DNA from: Rallus limicola
Taxonomy: Eukaryota; Chordata; Aves; Gruiformes; Rallidae
Direction of reading: 5' to 3'
Length of the DNA stretch: 64,000 nt
Assembly: GCA_022605955.1 (NCBI GenBank)
Contig: JAKCOZ010000005.1
Location: 29,739,950-29,803,949, forward strand
Both the position numbers and the translations under genes were made by a program. Below, piece by piece: positions 32,090-45,610 of the stretch; within the stretch, counting starts at the first letter, position 1, and each line of letters opens with the position of its first letter. Below the pieces are notes generated by a model, which worked only from the letters and a program-made list of their open reading frames with translations, did no database searches and had not been told where the DNA came from.

Positions 32090-32560
32090 TATTAATCTTT
32101 TTCAAACCCTGAAAGACTATTGCAGCGTGCTTTGATAAGTCAGCTAGACAAAGTGCATGGACTTGTCGTTGCTAACTGAAGAAATAGAAAACTTAATGGC
32201 TTTCATCATGTAATTAGTATCATAAAACAAACACAAAAAATGTTAGCTGCAATGTTAGGGTAATGTGTGCACTTCAGTGTGACTGCATGCGCATGGTGGC
32301 TTTTATTTGTCCCTCGTGAGCTACAAGAATGAAGATGGGTATGATTTTTGCAAGGGTGAAATAGGTTGTCTGTCAGTTGGGTTTAGGCGACAGTCTGTCT
32401 GCAGGCCGTAAGATGATCTGCACAGTGCCAGAGGAAAGCAGGCAGAATTCCTGGCTTGCAAGCATAGATATTGATCTACCTTAGCCACCTAAACAATGCT
32501 TCACCTGTTTGCCTTGTCCATACCTTATTTTACGCAGTCTAATGCTTGTTTTGTTTGACT
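32090..32560. promoter_or_regulatory. Candidate enhancer block
   Basis: Unique sequence keeps more CpGs than its surroundings and includes CATGTAATTAGTATC (about 32207), a NRF1-like GCATGCGCATGG (about 32286) and ATTTTACGCAG. The composition resembles conserved noncoding elements near developmental genes. Motif-level evidence only. Confidence 0.3.
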
Positions 32561-33039
32561 TTTCTTTTATTTCTGTGGATCTGAGCTTTGATACACTTTG
32601 GGGAGTACATAAACACAGTGTTGTACTTGAACATCACCATCCTGCAGAGTACTCTAGTGGCTCCGGACCACCCCTCCCTGTATGAGAACAGCGCTGTTAT
32701 TGAAAATTATGAGTGAGCAACTAAGTAAGTAGGCCACATACACAAGCGTTTGATCTATCAGACTAGTGTCCGATGACATTGAATGTGAGATGCTACTAAT
32801 TACTGCACTAGGTACTCCCAGTTAAAATTTCCTAAATCGGAGCTAGTAAAAGGCTCTATTTTTTATAAATTCTTCTCTTTTTTTCTTTCTTTCTTTTTTT
32901 TTTTTTCCTAGCTGATGGTTAAAAGATAAGTCACCACAGCGTTTAGAATCCTATCCACTTATTTTGAAAAACAACTATGTTATTGTGTACTGTCTCAAGC
33001 AGGAATGAAATAGAAAATGGCATTCATTTTCCTAGTAAA
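32561..33039. other. AT-rich gene desert
   Basis: No gene seen. A pyrimidine-rich TTTC/T stretch lies at 32873-32910. Confidence 0.55.
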
Positions 33040-33420
33040 CTATAGCATAAATATTTTACCACCATTTATTATTAGTTTGCCATTTCCTGCTGACAGCAAT
33101 TCCAACTTTGCCAGCAGGCACTGTGTCTCACAATCGTATTGTGTTCGGAACAAATTAAGACAAACACAATTTCTTTTAAAATAAATGAACAAAATTTGCA
33201 ACAAAAAACCTCTACTGAAGCTAAATGAGCATTTCTTTTAAGTGCTGACACTTGGTATTATTTAATTTGCATACAGCACATTTCACTTTTACTGGAAAAC
33301 AATTAAGTTAACGAAGAACTAAGTAATCTGTACTTTCAGGGATAATTGAACATTGCTCGATTTAGAACTGTTTTACGTTAATGCTGTGAAGGAGCAGCCT
33401 ACACCACAGTAAGTTTGTCA
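33040..33420. promoter_or_regulatory. Candidate enhancer with SOX palindrome and octamer
   Basis: CACAAT-CGT-ATTGTG at 33129-33143 is a perfect inverted repeat that places two SOX-type ACAAT half-sites face to face. A POU octamer ATTTGCAT is at 33265-33272. Neighbouring sequence is unique and retains CpGs. SOX dimers and POU factors act in neural progenitors. Activity here is inference. Confidence 0.35.
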
Positions 33421-36400
33421 GTGGTTTTGAACATAAGCGTGCTTTTGGCCCAGTATGGATGGATCAAAATGGAATACAAAATAGGTTGTAATGACACTTT
33501 AGCTGAACTGATATAGAAATACTTTAAATATGGAGACTAGCACTGATCTTTCTTCTTACTATGAGACATTCTTATGAAATCATAAGATTATTTGATGGTT
33601 TAAGGGATAATAAAGATGAAAAATCTTTATTTCTTATTAATTTTATCTAATCTTGGTATTCTTCCTCAGGCACTAAAATATTTTCCTGGATGAAGTAAGA
33701 CAAATAAAGAGGTTTATGCTGGGATTACATCCCAGTCTTTGTTACAAGTATGTGAAACTGCAGTGAATTCACAATTTTGGGCTTACACCCCAATGGTTTG
33801 AAGACATTGTCTACCTATGGTACTGATCCTGAGAGTATGAGGTGTTCGGTTGAGGTTTTGGGTTTTTTTTTTTTTTCCATTTAGACTTAGAATGTAGAAA
33901 TAGGTAATCCTTTTGGATTTCTGGCATAGAAAATTACAAAAAAACCTCACTGCACAGCAATAGAAAACTCAGATTTAGAGCTACTGTATTCCTTTAAAGG
34001 TAGCAGTTGCTCCAATTCATTTATGCCTCACTGGAGCTCATTTTGATTTACAAGTGAAAACTCCTGAGATGCCCATTCTCTTTCTGATTTCCCCTCCCTC
34101 TTTGTTGAGTTTACCCTTACCGAAGGTGCTCAGTTGATAACATAGGTAACAGAAGTCTGCAGCTTTCTGTGGTGTATATGCACCATGTCAAAAAAACCTT
34201 TCCTGTAAAATTCTTCAGATATGCTATAACTCTTAAATCATGGAGACCACCCTTATGGATGAAAGGCTGGTTTAACCTCTCCCTGCTGATTCATTCTTTG
34301 GCCGCTCAGCTGGGAATATCAATTGTGATAGTAATTCTTCTTCTTTAAGTAAATTGGAAGGGTGACAAATTATAGCTGCCTCTGAGAAATTCTGTAGTCA
34401 GAAAAAAATGCAATTTTAAAATACATTCCTTTAAAAAATTTAAATAAGCAATACAATTAGCTAAGCACTTACATTTTATTAGCAATAGCAAGTAAAATTA
34501 ATAAGTAAATTCAATGAAAAATGATTATGTGTCACAGTATATAGTTTTTACATTGACATTTCACATAATCTGACTTTGCTGAGAGGAGAAATCACTCGTC
34601 TGTTAAAATTACTTTTTAAAAGCTGTCAAAATTGGAAAACCTGCTGTCAAAAATATGATGAGAAAAGTTTAAAAATGGTAAAGTATGTTGACTTAGACAA
34701 AAAATATTATCTTTAGAGTGGAAAACTTGAATATTGTATCATTATCTTCCACAGAGATGAAAAACGTTATCTTTTTCCAAGCTGGCCACTTTTTTTTTTT
34801 TTAATACCTTTTAGATTTATGTTTTGCATTTACATTTCAATATGAATGGGACTTCATCCAATTTATCCTGCAGTAGAAGCTGAAAGTAGCAGGTATTTGG
34901 ACATTTATATTTTAATTGTATGTTTGAGTTGCACTGCTTTTAAAAAACGACAAGATTAACAGTCCTCTAAGGGTGAAGTCCACTCTTCATCTACAATCTG
35001 GCCCTGCAAACTGGTGTGTGCAAAGACCTTTGGAGTGGGTTAGCTGTTGGCTGGCTGGTGGGCTGCCAGCAAGAAGAGGTAACATCCCCAGCCTTCTTGC
35101 AAGGAATGGGCTAGGCATCACCACAAACCTTGCTTATCCACCACGTCTCTGCCCTGTATAAGAAGGACAGTTTCGAAGAAAGTGACAATTCATTCTCCAT
35201 GCACATGTAGTCTTTGGCCCTTTTGTTGAGACTGCCAGCAAGGATGCCAATTAGTGCCATTCAAAAAGCCCAGATATGCTGTGGTAATAATGAAGTACAG
35301 ATTTAGAGGGATACAATCTAAAATCATAATTACATGGAAATGAGATAAAACAGAATCTGAAATAAGATTTGACTAAGGACTAGAGAAGTACGTCTCTCAA
35401 AGTATGTCTCACTTTTGCCAGTTACTCTTTCAGCCATTGCTGCCTTTAACACTATACAGCTTTTAATCCTGCACTGCCTTTAATGGTACATCTTCTCTAA
35501 ATCACAGTCCCTGCATGCATATAGGAAAAACTGGCTATGAGTGAAGCAGTTAGAGTCACTACAAGGGAAGCATGCACGTGGCAGTGGAAGTTGCGGAGTT
35601 TAATGTGATGCGTTGACCCCAGCACTAAAGGATCCAACTCAGAAGCCATTGAACTGGATATGGGGGGTGGAAGGTAAGAAAAAAATAATTTTGCTTTTTC
35701 CTTCTAGTACTTAATGTATTCAGACATTATGTTTTTGATGCTCCTTAACTTTCTCAGCAGTTAGAGTTGAATGGAATGAAGTACTTTTGCTCTCAAACAT
35801 CGTTCATTCAAGTGCAGCCTGATTCAATATTGCTGTTCAGCCCAGAATCAATATGGCTTGAAATATATTCCTTCTTTTCCAGTTTGGGGAATGGCTACAG
35901 AGAAGTGCTAATAGCAACAAAACATGTATTGTTAGCTAATGGCTGACAAAACATATAGGGAAGCCACTCCTGTAAATGATATTTCCTCTCAGTTTATGAG
36001 CCAGAGTGCCCTATATATTTGCTTTGTGTTCTCTCCAGATCTGAGCAGCTCTTTACCTTTCCACATCCAAGTGCCCCCAAAACATTCTTCCTCCCAGGTT
36101 TCCTATGCGGACAATCCTTTTTGGCTTTCCTCATAGTCTTTCCAGCTCTCTAGTCTGCTTCTGCAGCTTAGACACATTGATTCATGAACTTCTTTGAAAA
36201 TTAATTCTTACTGTGATGACTGAAAAGAACTTTTTCTACCTAATCCAGCAAGCTGTATTGTCTAAAGGCCTGAGCATGCTTTGCACTGACCACAGAAGTG
36301 CTTAACAATCTTTTAAGTAGATTGAGCAAACGAAGAAATTATTTTTTTAGCTGAACGAATGGGAATTTCAAGTCAGATGTGGGAGGCTGCATCCCTAGTG

Positions 36401-39400
36401 TTTTATCATCATCCTGACTCACTTCAGGCTGTGTGGGGGCTGCTCTTTTAGCTCATGAATACCACTACATCAATACAAGAACCTTTGAGGTCCATCTATC
36501 AGTCTGTCTATCTGAACTCCCACTTTGTTGCATGAGTATCTGAGTGCCTCTAGTGCTTGTTGACCAGGACTCTTGGCACTTATTTACTGTTTCAGGTTGC
36601 TCTGTGCAAGCAGGAAGAATAATTTCACAGTAGCCTAACACATTTAACAAGGAAACACATTTTTAGTCTGTGTTATCTGAACCTGTCTTTAAAATAACTC
36701 TAGTTAACACAATCGTTGCCATTGAATCTTGTTATTAAAACAGAGGTAGCTGGCCTTGAGTAGTTAAACATCAGATGCTATCTGACTTATGTCAAGTGTT
36801 ATTTTCATATTTGCAGATAAATAAATTTATCATAATGACAGTCCATGCTGGATCAAAAGAGATGATACCCTCATATGAATCTAAGGCCTGAAATTCTGGC
36901 AATGGGAGCACTGCTAAAAGATACTCCCTGGAAACTGTGAAGACAACTGTATACCCAAAGATCCTGGTTTAGCATTCAGAGAAAAAGTGAAATGCCACAA
37001 ATGAAGGTTTGTTCCCCCAGCAACAGCACCAGTTTGCCACACAGGGAACACCTTGTAATATTTTCTGTCTATTTTTGTTGTATTTATAGCAAGGAAGAAA
37101 GTAAGCCTGATTTACTGTGGTGCAATACAGAATAATATGTCATTGCTCCAGAGAATACAAAGGGATACTTTTTTTATAATAATTGTTTGACTCTATTCTG
37201 AAAATAAATCACTAGGGAAGAATCTACCTGGAACTGGGGCATTTGGACCTGCTAATGAAACTATTACAAAATCTGCTCATCCATGACAAGACAAAACTTT
37301 AGAACCTGAAGCTGAGATAGGATAATAAGGAAGTGAATAAAAATCAAGAGAGAAGTGAGAAAATACTGTTTGCAAACTAAGGACAATTGGAGTTCTTGAT
37401 TGGGTTAAGGTTGACCAGTATTTACAAAGCATACATATGGAATTCATATATTAAAAGCCTAATGGAACCTGCTCTTACATAGGAGCTCATCAGGTATCAG
37501 AACAATCTCAAGTAACTTTTGTAATTTATTGATCTTGCTGGTGATCCTTTGGAAAGGTTGGGCCATGTTGAATATAACTCTTGTGACCCAAGGAGAAGGC
37601 ATATACAGGTACGTGAAGAAGTTGAAAAATATGACTGAGAGGCTCTCATGCATCTGTAGATTAGAAAAATTCATTGAGGAGGTAAACAGGTGAAAATAGA
37701 GGTAAAAGGAAATTTTCACTCAGCTGATGAAACTCACAAAGTTTCTGGAAAATATATTTTTAGCTGGCCTTTATGAGGTGACAATCCAGATTTTACTATC
37801 GCTACTTCACTTTTAGTGGAAAGATTTAACAATTACTGTTTATAACCTCCTATGTTAATTTAAACATCTGATCGTAGCCATTTTATGTTCCTTACAGGTA
37901 AGGTTTTAATTAAGATTACATTGCCTGGGGAACTATTAGAAAAAAAAAACAAGCCCATCATTAGTGTCTCTTAATCTAATGATTTGGAGAAAAAAAAAGG
38001 GGAAGGGTTTTTCCTAAAATCTCTAAATTCTATTGTCACTGTTTGTTGTTATTATTAGTCTCACTTTCCAGGACCTTGTACTTGAGAAATTTCATATGGA
38101 TGAGTGCTGTATGTAGTTTTATGAGCAGCCTGCAGTTTCTGTTTGTTGATCATCCTGGTGGTCTCAGTCACTATAGACAGGCAGAGAGTGGAATCCATGC
38201 TTATAAAACTGGTCTGGAGTGTCAGTAGACCATCAGATTAGCCAGAATGCACTTTTAAATAGCAGAGAAGCTAATTAAGACACAAACAAGATCTATAATA
38301 CCTCCATGGAAACTCAGGCTCATTTATGAACTACTGCTGTTTTTATCCTTGTTATATGTTTTAGGTTAAACAGTGTTTTTAATGGCAGGTTTGTTCATCA
38401 CTGAGGAAATTGCACAGGCTCATCAGCATTAATGCACCAAGGAAGGAAGGAAAACCAGGCAGAAATGTAGCGTGGCTGTATTGCCCAAATATAAAAAAAG
38501 CATTCTTAGAGACAGAAATAAAGCACATTTTTCTGGCTAAAAAAGACATTGCTAACATTTTCATATTGCTTAGAGAGAGGTTGGTCTGTAGCTTGTAATT
38601 CCATGTCATACCAGGGCATTTACAGACTAAGAAAAGCTTGTTACCCCTGGATTATATGGCACTGGGAATGTTGCTGAATGACATTCAGTAAATTGGTTTC
38701 CTTTCTAACCCAAATGGTGCTAAACAGTAATGTACACGTAACTTTCTTTACTCCATCTAACATAAAAAGCTCGAGCAGAAATAGTTTTGCAATAAAATAA
38801 GCATAATTATTGATTTGCCATGCATCACCTGCTTCAGGTTAAGTGTTCATGCTTTTATGCTTACTGTGGAGCTAATTCAAAGTAGCTCACCATCATTACC
38901 ATGTGTGCTATGGGATTTCTCAGACGTTTACCACAGATCAGAGAACACCTGATAACTGATTTCACTGAAATAATTTCTTTTTATTTCTAAGTACTTTGCA
39001 TTCCAGAATATTATGCACATACTTGAAATGTTCAAGAGCCATATAGTGGGTGCAGAAATTGTGAGATTGTCCTTAATAATATGACACAGCTGAAGACAGA
39101 GATGAAGAGAACTGGAGACACAACTGCAGAGGAAGGTAGAGATGGAGGCAGACGCAGGTAGAGGGATAAAGGTAGAGATACTGATGGTTCTTTTGGCTCA
39201 TGTTGATCCAGATCATATTTTCAAGACCTTTTTCCCAACTGTTTTTACAGTACATGGATATGGACTTAAAAAATCATTAAGATTTAAGATTCACAACTTT
39301 CAAAACTTTAATTCTTGCTTTTAATAAGTCATCAAACATCCAGCAATGCTGTTATTTTTTTTTCGAGGCCACTGGCCTTCAGATTCCTCTTGAGACTAAA

Positions 39401-42400
39401 ACTGACTTCACATTTACTGTGTTCTTAAAATGAAGGTTGTTTAGCACATATTCTTAGAGAATGGAATCTTCTTTTTTACACAGCATTGCAACAAAGTTAC
39501 CTTTTATGGAAAGAATTGTTTTCATGTCACCTTCCCATACAGTGCTCAAAAGAAATTTGATAAGCCATTCTTAGAGAAGAATTCTCTATATTCAGATATT
39601 GAAAAAAAATAGACTGGTTAAGAAAAGAGAATGGGGCTTGTAGTGGGAATAGTTAGATGTAAACATTGTGTTTCTTGTAAGAGATGTTAAAAAAGGAGGT
39701 TGCATTGATCTGAAAGATTTTAAGATGGAAAGGCTTGATTAGCAAAAACTGAAGCAAATTTATATCAGTAGTTTAAAAGCAAGCTGTAGATGAACTGCAA
39801 CTACGAAGGATGCATTGTCTCTTAATTTCTTTAAAATAGCATCAACAGCTCTGAGTCCCTCTTGAATTTCAGTCATTACAGAGACCTGTCTGCTGGGTAA
39901 GTGTACGACTGGAATTCAGTGAATTCAATATATTTCTAGCTTCATGTATTTTTCTGGATATTTTTGTTTTGCTCTGTTTTTAATTGTAATCAGTAATGAG
40001 AGCAGGCTGCAAAAATGAAACCAGTGAGGAAAGGATCTTGGATTCTGCTGATTTATGGAATCAAGAGAAAAATGGTAAACTACCAAATATAGCGTTATAC
40101 TCTTTTGCCAGTTTCTCCTGCCCAGGTTCCAATGATAATCCCTGTAAACCTCCACACACTAATTTGCAATGCTGAGTGTAAAATCCCTAATTTTTCTAAA
40201 CCCATAGATTCCCTAAATCTTCCAGGAATGATTTTGTACTTACATTTAGAGAAAATTCTTACAGTCTAATTTCCCTCAGCTTTATAGTGACAGTAGCAGT
40301 GACATACCAAAGTTATAATCAGTTCATAGCACGATGTATAACCCACTCTTTCAACTTTGCTATCATGAATTTTTGTGTAGGAGGATCAAATGTTGGCTAT
40401 TAATGGTTTCTGGAAGAGGCAAATGAAAAGAAGAAATAGGACAATCCTCTCTGGTATCTCTCTTAAGAGGAAATCAGTAAAAGGAGAGCCTTTTGGTCAA
40501 AATTAATACTCTGGCATTTTAAAAAGTCATGTGCAATAAAGCATTTCTGAAATGCCCTCATAGCGAAAGGATTTTAACAAATGAAACAAGAAATTATAAT
40601 TCCCTATCAAAAATCTGAAGAGGGAGGGAATATTTTTTGCTGTGTGCAAGCTGAATCAAGTTAATGAGGCATCTAACACTGCGAAAAGAGCGTTCTCTAT
40701 AAATAAATCCCGTCTGATTGGGATATATTAGTCTTCTGATAACATTCTATAGCCTACAGATGCTTTGAATAGAATGTGTATGTGTGCAAATACTCAGATC
40801 TATTGGAGTTACTGTTCTCCAAGTCCTTGTCCATCACACATATTACAGTCATTTTCATATTTAAGCACTGAATAAAACCTCAGTCTCACTCCACTGCCCG
40901 GTTTGAATAGGTAGGCTTAGCAACTAGGCTCTGTGAAAGCTCTGGAGATTGTATTTCACACACAAAGATGTGGCTAAAGAGCAGCTGTGTAGCCTGTCAG
41001 TGGAGGACTCTTCATCTGCTTGCCAGAAGTAACACTTGCGCTCCCAAGAGCTTTAAAGTATTTAAGGAGTCATGTCACAGAGTACTTTTCCCCATCACTA
41101 TCCTGGCTGTATGTTTCTGTGCATCACTGAGACTCGGGTGACTGAAGGCAGCATGGGCAAACACTCAGGGCAAAAGTTATACAATATGAAGTTACAGGGT
41201 CTGGTAGTTTTCTCAGAAGTAAGAATGTGTTTAACTGCAAAATGTCTTAATTAGAATGCCTTTTTTTTTTCCTTTTTTTTTTTTTTGTGAAAGGATTTGG
41301 AAAGTTCTTTTGAAAAATTATTTTAAAAATATTTTTGGCTTTGTCCTCCAGGGAATTGAAAAGCCTTTCTTTGTGAAGTATCATGTATGTAGTTACCTAT
41401 ACGTTATGTTTTGACATCTTCCTAAAGGGTTTGCTTCTTTGGAAATCTTGTTTATCCTCTCCCCAGCTTTGAGAACAAAGTGATGTGGATCTTTGGAGAG
41501 GGTGTTCATGTTGATTTAGTCCTTTCTAATGAAAATAAAATAAAAAAAAAAAAGGCTTCACTAAAGTAACCTAGAGTTCCTAGAGTTTTAGGAGCATTGT
41601 GTAGCAATCTAGAAGCTTTAGGAGTTACTTCATGTAAGAAATAAATATCCAACACTTGAATGCCAGAAAAGACTCTAAATCAATAGAGTATAATTAGTAA
41701 TACAGCCCTAAGAACAAATTTATAGAACTTCTAGTTTTTTATACATGTTATTCAAACATGGTGATGTGGCTGCAGACATTGCCATTAAGGCCAAATAGCA
41801 GCGGGTTCCATTTTCTTTTCAACTTAGTGGTCAAATTAACTTTTGAATCAAAATGCAGAAGTTTTCATGAGCTTTTAATTGGATATTAAAGACACTAATA
41901 ATTTGAGATCACAAGAATTTAACTCAAAGTCTTCTTTTGGCATTAAGTCCCTCCATGCTATTTGAGGATCTAGACTGTTAGTTTCAGAGTGATAGGACTA
42001 AGAATGAATAGTGATATATCTAAAACTGTACCAACATGTCTAGTTAGCAAAACACACTTATCCTGTAGTTCAGTATAATTTGGGGTTATTTTGTACAAAT
42101 GTGGCATAAAATTAATGCTTTGAGATACAGTTTGTCTTTGCTAGTTTCATTTGCACTCAAATTTTACAGTACACAAACTCAAATCAATATGCTGCTTAAT
42201 AAATCAAATCTTAAAAATCTATGATCACTGCCATTATGCTTTTTGAAGAAGAAGACCTCCCTGAAAAGCTGATATCAATCATTCTTTTCTAAGGTCTGAA
42301 GCAAATGTAACCTGCAAAGGCTGGTAGCTGGGCTATCTGCCATCATTGCTGGCAGCATAAAGGCTCTGGATACAGTCTTCTAATAGGAGGAATATGGAGA

Positions 42401-45219
42401 CAAATCTGTCTGGTTTTAGTGTGTGTTAAATTTCTGAGATTAATTCATGTTGCTGAATATGAAAACAGTGATTTAGACTTCAGGATCTCTGAATGTCTTT
42501 CCAATACTGTGCCCTCTGGACAGCTCATTGCTCTGTGAACTCTTGTTTCCCACTTTGTGTAAGTCCATCCCCATTTTTGAAGAGTGGACTGGAAGATCGA
42601 TATTAGTCCATTATCAAGAGGGTCAGCGTTATAGGACAGAGATGTTGGTTTTGTTACATGGGTGTACAGCGCCAGTACAATAGAGCTCCAATGTAAGCAG
42701 GCGTCAAAATACATGAGGACAGGGTTACTGTAGCTTTATTATAGCACAAATGGACACTGCATGCTCATGCAGAGTAGGGAGTGCTGAATACTTAATAATT
42801 AGTGAAACGGCTTATGATTTCTAGAATCTTTCAAGATACATTTTTCTTATATTTTCTTCTTGTAGAATAAGAGATTGTACAAATTGTTAAAGGTTGGATA
42901 ACAAATATTTGAAGAGATTACCTGTTCAGTATCTGAGGCAAATGTGAACCCACATTTTCAGTGATCACTGGAAGAAATAAGAGCGTGTGAACAAGAATAA
43001 TTATTTTAACTCAACATATATCATTCCACATAAAAATGATGACATTGTGGAACTGTTCAAAATATCTTATAATAGAAATAATGTATATGCACTCCTATTT
43101 TTTTTAATGCTAACAGGTACTGTTGTCTAAAAAAACCCCAAACCCCAACAAAAAAACCCAAACTAAAAAAAAATCAAACCACAACCTGTCAGGGAAAGTA
43201 CACAAAACTGCTTTTCCTTTGAATGCATATTTAAAATGAAGGCATGATGACAGCTTTCATTTGAGCACTGGACATTTTTTTTCAGAGTTTGCTGCTGTTC
43301 ATGCAAAATAAGTTGCTGTGATTGCAACATATGTATTATATGGCACATATGCTACCTCTTAGATAAAAGTGTAACTCTTGTGGTTCCTAGCATTTTTCTA
43401 AGGACATACAGTGTTTAACAGTAACAGATCTTTTTATAATATTTTTGCCATGTTTTTGGCAACTAAATATTTTTTCTTTAACCTTTCTCATTCATAAGTT
43501 AAATTTGTTGTTAGAGAAAAATGGAGTGTGGAGGTAGAAAGCAACAGTGTGAATAAGAGAGCAAGAGTGTTTTGACTGGCAGTTTTCTCTTTGGCTACCA
43601 TTTTGGGTTTCTTTGTTGTAATGCAGGAGGGCAATAAATTGCCAGCTGCAAACAAGGGTCTGTTTAGCTATGTATTGTAGAGACAATGATATACAATCAA
43701 TTATGGGTTAAAATGCTGGTGTGGCACTTAAGGAATTAGCAATAAGAACTACTGTTAAGAATAATGTGGGCTTATTGTCTAATTTCTGACATATTCAGTA
43801 AAATGTGTATCTTTTATATCTCTTTCTTTGATTTTGTTCTGTCCTCAAATCCTTCTTTGTACAAGGGTGTGGGCTTTGAATTATGGTATATTGAAACATA
43901 TTTTCACACATACAATAATGAATCACAGCAAAAAGATAAATTACCAAAACTCCACCCACAGTACCGATGATTAAGTGCTTTTTTCTTGTGAATATTCCCA
44001 CGAAACCAGTGGAGCTAACCATACAGAATGCCTTTTACTACATGTGAGCAAGGGAAAAAGTGAGCCCTGTTTTAGGCTTGAACATGAAGCAAGCTTTCTT
44101 TAAAGGATAGTGTTATTTGTTCCTTACATAAATCCTAAGTAAATGGAAGTGGACCTTCAGGCTTCTCCCTCCCACTTCCAGAAATGGTCCCATTATACTG
44201 GTAGTTCATAAATATGCAGTGAAGCCCATCTGTTCTAGCTTGTGATTTAAAATTGTATCTTGTAATTCTTTGTAATGTCTCTCGGTCTGATCACAAAGGT
44301 ATCAGAGGCGATGATAAAACTACCTCAGATATGTTGGCTTGGAGTTCCTGGGAAGATCTGATGTATTAATATCTATTGGAAGGGATCTGCTGTTCCCTCC
44401 TTTTGCCCATCACTTGGGAGACTGCATCATTCACAGGGTGCTTTCCAGAGACAAGGCTACCTAGGGGGGCCTTGCCAATCTCTTGAGTGCTTGCACAGAG
44501 ATACTTTCCCCAGATCAGGCCAGAACATGCAATTACACCATCAGACCCTATCTTCAGATGGAGATGACTTTTTAGGCAATCTGTAGACCTGAGTTTACTG
44601 TCAGAATTATGAAAATCCTTGGAAGGAATTCCATAAATGTTCAGAAATAGCTATTCATAAGCAACAACAAATTAGAAGTAACAGTCTGAGAAATTTTTAA
44701 ACTCCATTACTTGTGCATATTTATACAATATAGTGCCTGTCAGGGATAATGTACAGCAGATTTATCATGCTTTATTGTTTTAAAGAAGAGTCGGCTCTCT
44801 GAGTGATGTAGGAAATAAATTGCAAATAAACAAGATGCTGCTTAATAAAACAATTAGTTCTGTGAAGGCTCTGGTGGTGCTTTCTGAATTCTTATCAGCC
44901 CTGGTTTACAGCTGTAACTTCAGGATATAATAGGAGATTGAATCTTATACAGGCAACGAAACAGATGATCAAATTCACAAGGGATCGTATCAGGCTTTTT
45001 CCAGTACCAAAGAAACATATTAATCCTTGTCACTGTTTTTTGAAACGCTGTGACAGAAATAAACCTGTACTGTAACTTGGCCCTTTTAATGAGCTTCTGG
45101 AGTGTGGGCTTTCTACTCAGCACCTGAAAAACACAACAAAACACCTTTTACATTAAAGATGTGAGGTTTGCTGCTGGCTAAATTTGTACACAGAAGTCTA
45201 TAAACCAGTGCTCAGCCAG
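33421..45219. other. AT-rich gene desert
   Basis: About 11.8 kb with no recognisable gene or repeat family. T- or A-rich runs occur at 33860-33880, 34790-34803, 41263-41288 and 41536-41552, and an A/C-rich stretch at 43131-43180. The stretch at 40640-40740 (for example GTTAATGAGGC and TCCCGTCTGATTGGG) keeps CpGs and looks like a conserved element. Open frames are at most 89 codons and unrecognisable. Confidence 0.55.
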
Positions 45220-45610
45220 CTGGGAAGCAAGAAAGCAAATTCAGATTCTGCCATGAACTTCACAGACCAATTATCTACTTGGAATCATGGGAGTTTAACA
45301 AACAAATACCAGCCCCTGCTGAGCCTTTTCAGTCCAGCAGCTTATGGGTGATTCAGTTGCATCAGAGGCTTTTAGACTGATCAATTCTTAATCACAAAGC
45401 GCAAAAATTATTCTCAGACTCATGTCAGTTTCTTTGGACACCTTTGTTAACAATCTGCTTCAAATAATTTTTTTTAAAGAACCGCAGACACTGTTTTTAT
45501 TGACTCCCCACTTGTAAAATGTTTATAGCTTGTTAATTTATATTTACCCCTTTACTTTTGCCTGCAAATCAACATCACTTAGCACAGTTTGGTTACACTT
45601 TGTCCAAAGG
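45220..45610. promoter_or_regulatory. Candidate enhancer block
   Basis: Unique, AT-rich sequence with ACCAATTATC (about 45269), a SOX-type palindrome CCTTTGTTAACAATC (45441-45455) and CTTGTTAATTTA (about 45530). This combination is typical of neural noncoding elements. Conservation was not tested. Confidence 0.3.

Noticed and set aside
43131..43180. CCCCAAACCCCAAC-type stretch resembling telomeric repeat
   Set aside because: It is irregular A/C-rich low complexity, not the TTAGGG/CCCTAA unit.
44920..45144. 74-codon minus-strand frame with balanced amino-acid content
   Set aside because: It looks protein-like at first sight but matches no family I know and lacks supporting splice or codon evidence.
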